Below are positions 13,298 to 16,319 of a stretch of 16,319 bases of DNA, in pieces. The DNA lies in NCBI GenBank assembly GCA_030605805.1, contig JAUWHQ010000050.1, positions 1-16,319 of the forward strand, read 5' to 3'. How positions within the stretch are numbered: position 1 is the stretch's first letter; each line of letters starts with the position of its first letter. Under the pieces are notes generated by a model. It saw nothing but the letters and a program-made list of their open reading frames with translations, had not been told where the DNA came from and made no database searches. The translations under genes were made by a program, and so were the position numbers. Source of the DNA: Methanosarcinales archaeon (GTDB lineage: Archaea; Halobacteriota; Methanosarcinia; Methanosarcinales; Methanogasteraceae).

Positions 13298-13777
13298 ATG
13301 AAGAAGATCGGTAACAAAAAGTTCGTGGTGTACTTTACCCTGACAGCCCTGTATGCGGCACTCATCTTCTACCTCTCCTCGCAGTCGCATCTCCCGCAGG
13401 CGGCATCAGAGATGGAGGATTTGCTGCACAAAATCCTCAACATCATCGGCGTTCGCTATTTTTACATGTTTGAATTTATAATAAGACACCCCGATAAACT
13501 TGAGCATTTCATGATATTCTTCGTCTTCGGCATTCTGTTGCGCCTCACAGCGTCCCACTCGAGATATCGCTCCATCCGGCAGAACGCGATGCTGCTCGCC
13601 ATGGTGGTAGGCATCGGATACGGAGTGCTCGATGAGGTCCATCAGATGCTTGTGCCGATGAGGTCTCCGAGCGTCTACGACCTTATCGCAGATGCAGCCG
13701 GTATCGTGTGCGCCCAGATATTCTTTGCGCTCGGAATATGGGTATATGCGACGCTACAGAACTCCCGGAAGCGTTAG
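13298..13777 (+). CDS. VanZ-like family membrane protein
   Basis: A 159-residue membrane protein with four predicted hydrophobic segments. It carries the VanZ-like signature: LSSQSHL after the first segment, DKLEHFMIFFVFG in the middle, and GYGVLDEVHQMLVPMRSPSVYDLIADAAGI near the end. VanZ-like proteins occur in bacteria and archaea. The namesake affects teicoplanin resistance, but the biochemical role of most members is unknown. Start ATG 13298 (MKKIGNKKFVVYF) is chosen because it leads straight into the first membrane segment; the open frame upstream lacks family character. No strong ribosome binding site is seen, so the transcript may be leaderless. The 3' end overlaps the convergent uppP gene by 24 bp. 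The setting beside an archaeosortase, UppP and glycan genes suggests a cell-envelope role, which is inference. Confidence 0.85.
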   Translation: MKKIGNKKFVVYFTLTALYAALIFYLSSQSHLPQAASEMEDLLHKILNIIGVRYFYMFEFIIRHPDKLEHFMIFFVFGILLRLTASHSRYRSIRQNAMLLAMVVGIGYGVLDEVHQMLVPMRSPSVYDLIADAAGIVCAQIFFALGIWVYATLQNSRKR

Positions 13778-14521
13778 GATGACGGTGACTGCACCAAGTG
13801 CGATGCAGAAGAGAGAGAAGTTGACACGCTCCGCAAATCTGATCAGGATATCCATCGTTATGTAGCCGGCGATGAAGGACGTAACAAACATGATCAGGAT
13901 GTTTGTCGGTTGAACCTCTGTGATCGATCCGATATCGAGCAGCATTGCGCCGAGAACGACAGGGACGCTTATGAGAAAAGAGATCGCAAGAGCGGATTTC
14001 TGTTCGACATTCCGGAGCAGGAGGGTGGTGATCGTTATTCCGGACCGCGATATCCCCGGGAGGATCGCAAAACCCTGCACAAGCCCGGTGATGACCAGAT
14101 CCTTCGTTGTGATCTCCTCGCGTGTCCGGTGTGCGTTCCTGCGCGATGGCAGGCTGAGTATGATTCCGGTGAGGATGAGCATGACGCCGATTAGGAGGGT
14201 TGTGCCCTCTCCGGATGTGAACGTGTGTTTGAGCGCGAGATAGCAGGGGATGCCTGTTACGCCGCTACATGCAGCAGTTATGACAAGAATCCTCAAGAGC
14301 CCGGAATCCGGGTTTAAGGTCGCTAAAAACTCTTTTCTGAACTTTATCAGGACGGCAAACATCGTTCCGAGGTGGAGAAAGATCGCAAGCGATATCGTGT
14401 CCTCAGGGGATATGTTGATGTACCGGATCATGAAGAGTATCGATTGCCCCTCACTGGAAACTGGCAGCCACTCGGTTATGCCCTGGATGATGCCGAGTAT
14501 CGCCGCTTGAATCGGATCCAT
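13754..14521 (-). CDS. uppP: Undecaprenyl/polyprenyl-diphosphatase (UppP/BacA family)
   Basis: A 255-residue polytopic membrane phosphatase that removes a phosphate from a C55-type polyprenyl diphosphate, regenerating the monophosphate carrier for glycan assembly. In archaea the carrier is likely dolichol-like or another polyprenol. The first active-site motif is GITEWLPVSSEGQ (E17, S22, S23) and the second is PGISRSG (155-161, R159). In bacterial enzymes the first motif ends SS-T/S-G-H; here it ends S-S-E-G-Q, a form I recall from other archaeal members. Start ATG 14521 (MDPIQAAILGIIQG) is the family's usual N-terminus; the upstream extension lacks family features. The 3' end overlaps vanZ-like by 24 bp on the opposite strand. 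It fits the neighbouring glycan genes. Family is firm; carrier identity is unknown. Confidence 0.92.
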   Translation of the reverse strand: MDPIQAAILGIIQGITEWLPVSSEGQSILFMIRYINISPEDTISLAIFLHLGTMFAVLIKFRKEFLATLNPDSGLLRILVITAACSGVTGIPCYLALKHTFTSGEGTTLLIGVMLILTGIILSLPSRRNAHRTREEITTKDLVITGLVQGFAILPGISRSGITITTLLLRNVEQKSALAISFLISVPVVLGAMLLDIGSITEVQPTNILIMFVTSFIAGYITMDILIRFAERVNFSLFCIALGAVTVILTLPGVL

Positions 14522-14555
14522 GCTTGACCATTCTTTTGGCGTTCTCACTTGAAGT

Positions 14556-14596
14556 ATGTACCGCTGGCATGTACCGCTGGCGGTGGTATCCAGCGG
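14556..14596. repeat. 13-bp tandem duplication plus inverted repeat upstream of uppP
   Basis: ATGTACCGCTGGC occurs twice back to back (14556-14568 and 14569-14581). The second copy's CCGCTGG (14574-14580) pairs with CCAGCGG at 14590-14596, giving a possible 7-bp hairpin with a 9-nt loop. It lies 35-75 bp before the uppP start, so it could be a regulator site or simple slippage. Confidence 0.6.
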
Positions 14597-14675
14597 TCTG
14601 TCCAAATACCTTTAATGATCAAATAGTTGTGGCATTATAACATATATTAGATGTGATATGCGACAGACCGACAGC

Positions 14676-14683
14676 TTTATATG
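14676..14683 (+). promoter_or_regulatory. Box A promoter of the acyltransferase-aminotransferase operon
   Basis: TTTATATG is centred about 29 bp before the ATG at 14708. In archaea the start of transcription falls 25-30 bp after box A, so the mRNA should begin at or within a few bases of the ATG. No ribosome binding site precedes the ATG, which agrees with a leaderless transcript. Confidence 0.65.
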
Positions 14684-14707
14684 AGATGTGATTAGATAGA
14701 CCCAATC

Positions 14708-15298
14708 ATGAGATCGGTTGGTATGGTCGATATAGGCGCAAATCAGCGCATAGGAAAGTTCGTGGTGCTCGGAGAAGACCCGGCAGACTCGGGTGGCACA
14801 CTTGTGATAGGCGATAACGCGGTCATCAGGTCGCATTCGGTGATCTATCGTGACGTCTGGATCGGGGAGAATCTGAGGACAGGGCACAATGTTCTGATCA
14901 GAGAGGGTACGACAATCGGCGACAACGTGCTTATAGGCACAGGAACGGTCATCGATGGACATACCAGCATAGGAAGCCACGTAAGCATACAGAGCAGGGC
15001 GTACATCCCGACAAACACCGTTATCAAAGATTGCGTCTTCATCGGTCCGTGTGCTGTCCTGACCAACGACAAATATCCGATACGAAAGGATTATGAACTG
15101 CGTGGACCCACCGTGCAGAGAGGTGTGAGCATCGGCGCAAACGCTGTGATCCTCCCGGGCGTTAAGATCGGGGAGGGCGCGATGGTGGCTGCCGGCGCCT
15201 GCGTCACAAGAGATGTGCCTGACTGGAAACTGGCGATCGGATGCCCGGCAAGGATCGTGGATCTGCCAGAAGATATGCAGGTGCAGAATGCGATATAG
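14708..15298 (+). CDS. Hexapeptide-repeat N-acetyltransferase, WbpD-like
   Basis: The 196-residue protein is a left-handed parallel beta-helix acyltransferase. From about residue 8 to 165 it shows [LIV]-G-x-x-x-x repeats (IGDNAVI, IGENLRT, IGDNVLI, IGSHVSI, IGANAVI, IGEGAMV). The sequence AYIPTNTVIKDCVFIGPCAV followed by LTNDKYP is typical of the WbpD/WlbB group, which acetylates the 3-amino group of UDP-2-acetamido-3-amino-glucuronate. The C-terminus has GCPARIV, as in many sugar O/N-acetyltransferases. Enzymes of this group are cytoplasmic trimers that use acetyl-CoA. ATG 14708 follows a box A at leaderless distance; ATG 14723 is a possible alternative. The stop lies 23 bp before a DegT aminotransferase, the enzyme that makes the 3-amino substrate in the same pathway. 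Family is firm; the exact sugar is inferred from that pairing. Confidence 0.85.
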   Translation: MRSVGMVDIGANQRIGKFVVLGEDPADSGGTLVIGDNAVIRSHSVIYRDVWIGENLRTGHNVLIREGTTIGDNVLIGTGTVIDGHTSIGSHVSIQSRAYIPTNTVIKDCVFIGPCAVLTNDKYPIRKDYELRGPTVQRGVSIGANAVILPGVKIGEGAMVAAGACVTRDVPDWKLAIGCPARIVDLPEDMQVQNAI

Positions 15299-15321
15299 GA
15301 TGGTGTGAGGTGGTATGTAAT

Positions 15322-16319
15322 ATGATTCCCATTGCAAAACCGATGATCGGATCCGATGAGATCGATTCCGTGGCAGAGGCTATGAGATCGGGCGGACTTG
15401 CGCAGGGACCCAGGGTGCAGTCGTTTGAGGCGCGTTTCGCAGGTTACATCGGCGTCTCTCATGCGGTTGCCACGAGTTCGGGAACAGCAGGGCTGCATAT
15501 TGCGCTTCTTGCACATGGCATCGGAGAGGGCGACGAGGTGATCACAACCCCGTTCTCGTTCATCGCAACAGCAAACGCTGTGCTCTTCACTGGAGCAAGA
15601 CCGGTCTTTGCAGACATCGGCAAGGATTACAACATCGATTCCGAAGAGATTCTGCAGGCGATAACGCCGAAGACGAAGGCGGTGCTTCCTGTACACCTGT
15701 ACGGATGCCCTGCCGAGATGAGAGCGATTCAAGAGATCGCAGAGGATCGCCACCTGATTATAATCGAGGATGCGTGTCAGGCGCACGGCGCAACGTACGA
15801 TGGCAGGAAAGTAGGATCGTTCGAAACCGGCGTCTTCAGTTTCTATCCGACAAAGAACATGACAACCGGCGAAGGCGGGATGATCACGACCGACGACCCC
15901 GAGGTTGCGAAGCGGGCAGGGATGCTCAGGGATCATGGCTCAAGCAGGCGGTACGTTCACGAGATGCTCGGCTACAATCTGAGGATGACTGATATGGGCG
16001 CTGCAATCGGCATGGTGCAGCTAACAAAGCTCGACCGCTTCAATGCCACAAGAAGAAGGAACGCAGCGTATCTCACAGGGAAACTGAAAGGTACCCGTGG
16101 GCTAACGACGCCGGATGATGCTCCTGGTCACGTATTTCATCAGTACACCGTGCGGGTTGCAGGTGGGCGCGATGATGGTGCGAGGGACGATCTGGTGGCG
16201 TATCTTGGCGAGAAAGGTATTGGAACCGGAATATACTACCCGATCCCGATTCACAAGCAGCCGCTCTATCAGAAACTCGGGTTCGAGGATACTCTGCCGG
16301 TATCCGAAAGGTTCGCGGA
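15322..16319 (+). CDS. DegT/DnrJ/EryC1/StrS aminotransferase, WbpE-like (partial)
   Basis: A PLP-dependent sugar aminotransferase with 332 complete codons visible and the 3' end beyond the window. The start ATG 15322 reads MIPIAKPMIGSDEIDSVAEA and is preceded by GAGGTGG about 10 bases upstream. Family landmarks in order: GGLAQGPRVQSFE, ATSSGTAGLHIAL (PLP phosphate site), TTPFSFIATANAV, LPVHLYGCPAEM, IIIEDACQAHGA with D150 facing the PLP ring, and FYPTKNMTTGEGG with the Schiff-base lysine K178. The family is usually 360-400 residues, so about 30-60 are missing. Such enzymes transfer an amino group from glutamate to a keto sugar nucleotide in the cytoplasm. Adjacent to the WbpD-like acetyltransferase it most plausibly makes UDP-2-acetamido-3-amino-glucuronate for surface glycans. 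Family is firm; substrate is inferred. Confidence 0.92.
   Translation, partial: MIPIAKPMIGSDEIDSVAEAMRSGGLAQGPRVQSFEARFAGYIGVSHAVATSSGTAGLHIALLAHGIGEGDEVITTPFSFIATANAVLFTGARPVFADIGKDYNIDSEEILQAITPKTKAVLPVHLYGCPAEMRAIQEIAEDRHLIIIEDACQAHGATYDGRKVGSFETGVFSFYPTKNMTTGEGGMITTDDPEVAKRAGMLRDHGSSRRYVHEMLGYNLRMTDMGAAIGMVQLTKLDRFNATRRRNAAYLTGKLKGTRGLTTPDDAPGHVFHQYTVRVAGGRDDGARDDLVAYLGEKGIGTGIYYPIPIHKQPLYQKLGFEDTLPVSERFA

Noticed and set aside
13298..13777. Antibiotic (teicoplanin) resistance call for the VanZ-like gene
   Set aside because: The host looks archaeal and lacks peptidoglycan of the relevant type. No other van genes are present, so only the family name is justified.
14612..15936. Two long minus-strand open frames opposite the acyltransferase and aminotransferase genes
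   Set aside because: Their compositions (many C, H, R) are unnatural and the plus strand encodes intact conserved enzymes with catalytic residues.

Overview
The window looks archaeal, most likely from the methanogen/ANME/alkanotroph part of the Euryarchaeota (Halobacteriota). The evidence is an archaeosortase next to a PEF-CTERM protein, TTTATATA-type box A promoters (one placed for a leaderless transcript), a cohesin/dockerin pair of archaeal style on PKD-rich secreted proteins, and an archaeal-type UppP. Genus cannot be told from the sequence alone. No rRNA, tRNA, CRISPR array, transposase or integrase was seen.

Layout. 1-1258 (-) is a Wzx-like lipid-linked glycan flippase that runs off the left edge. 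1504-6750 and 6773-9133 (+) are a two-gene operon of giant secreted proteins. The first carries two beta-helices, a Big_5-like Ig domain, PKD, cadherin/He_PIG-like and CBM-like domains, a cohesin-like domain and a C-terminal dockerin. The second starts with a near-copy of that cohesin and repeats the cadherin/CBM cassette twice. 9198-9590 is a broken partial copy of the archaeosortase gene and its promoter. 9687-10220 (-) is an acylphosphatase-domain protein with a repetitive coiled-coil tail. 10559-11419 (+) is the intact archaeosortase. It ends 4 bp from the convergent PEF-CTERM gene (11424-12371, -), and a 14-bp-arm hairpin covers both stop codons. 12614-13099 (-) is a small secreted protein of unknown function whose 5' region closely resembles that of the PEF-CTERM gene. 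13298-13777 (+) VanZ-like and 13754-14521 (-) UppP overlap tail to tail. 14708-15298 and 15322-16319+ (+) are a WbpD-like hexapeptide acyltransferase and a WbpE-like DegT aminotransferase, which together suggest a diacetamido sugar nucleotide.

Together the genes build the cell surface. They cover sugar-nucleotide synthesis (WbpD/E-like), lipid carrier recycling (UppP), lipid-linked glycan export (flippase), transpeptidase-like sorting of PEF-CTERM proteins (archaeosortase), and secreted carbohydrate-binding scaffolds held together by cohesin-dockerin contacts. The least ordinary elements are the scaffold pair with its recently shuffled domains, the decayed archaeosortase duplicate, the shared regulatory region of two secreted proteins, and the convergent sortase/substrate hairpin.
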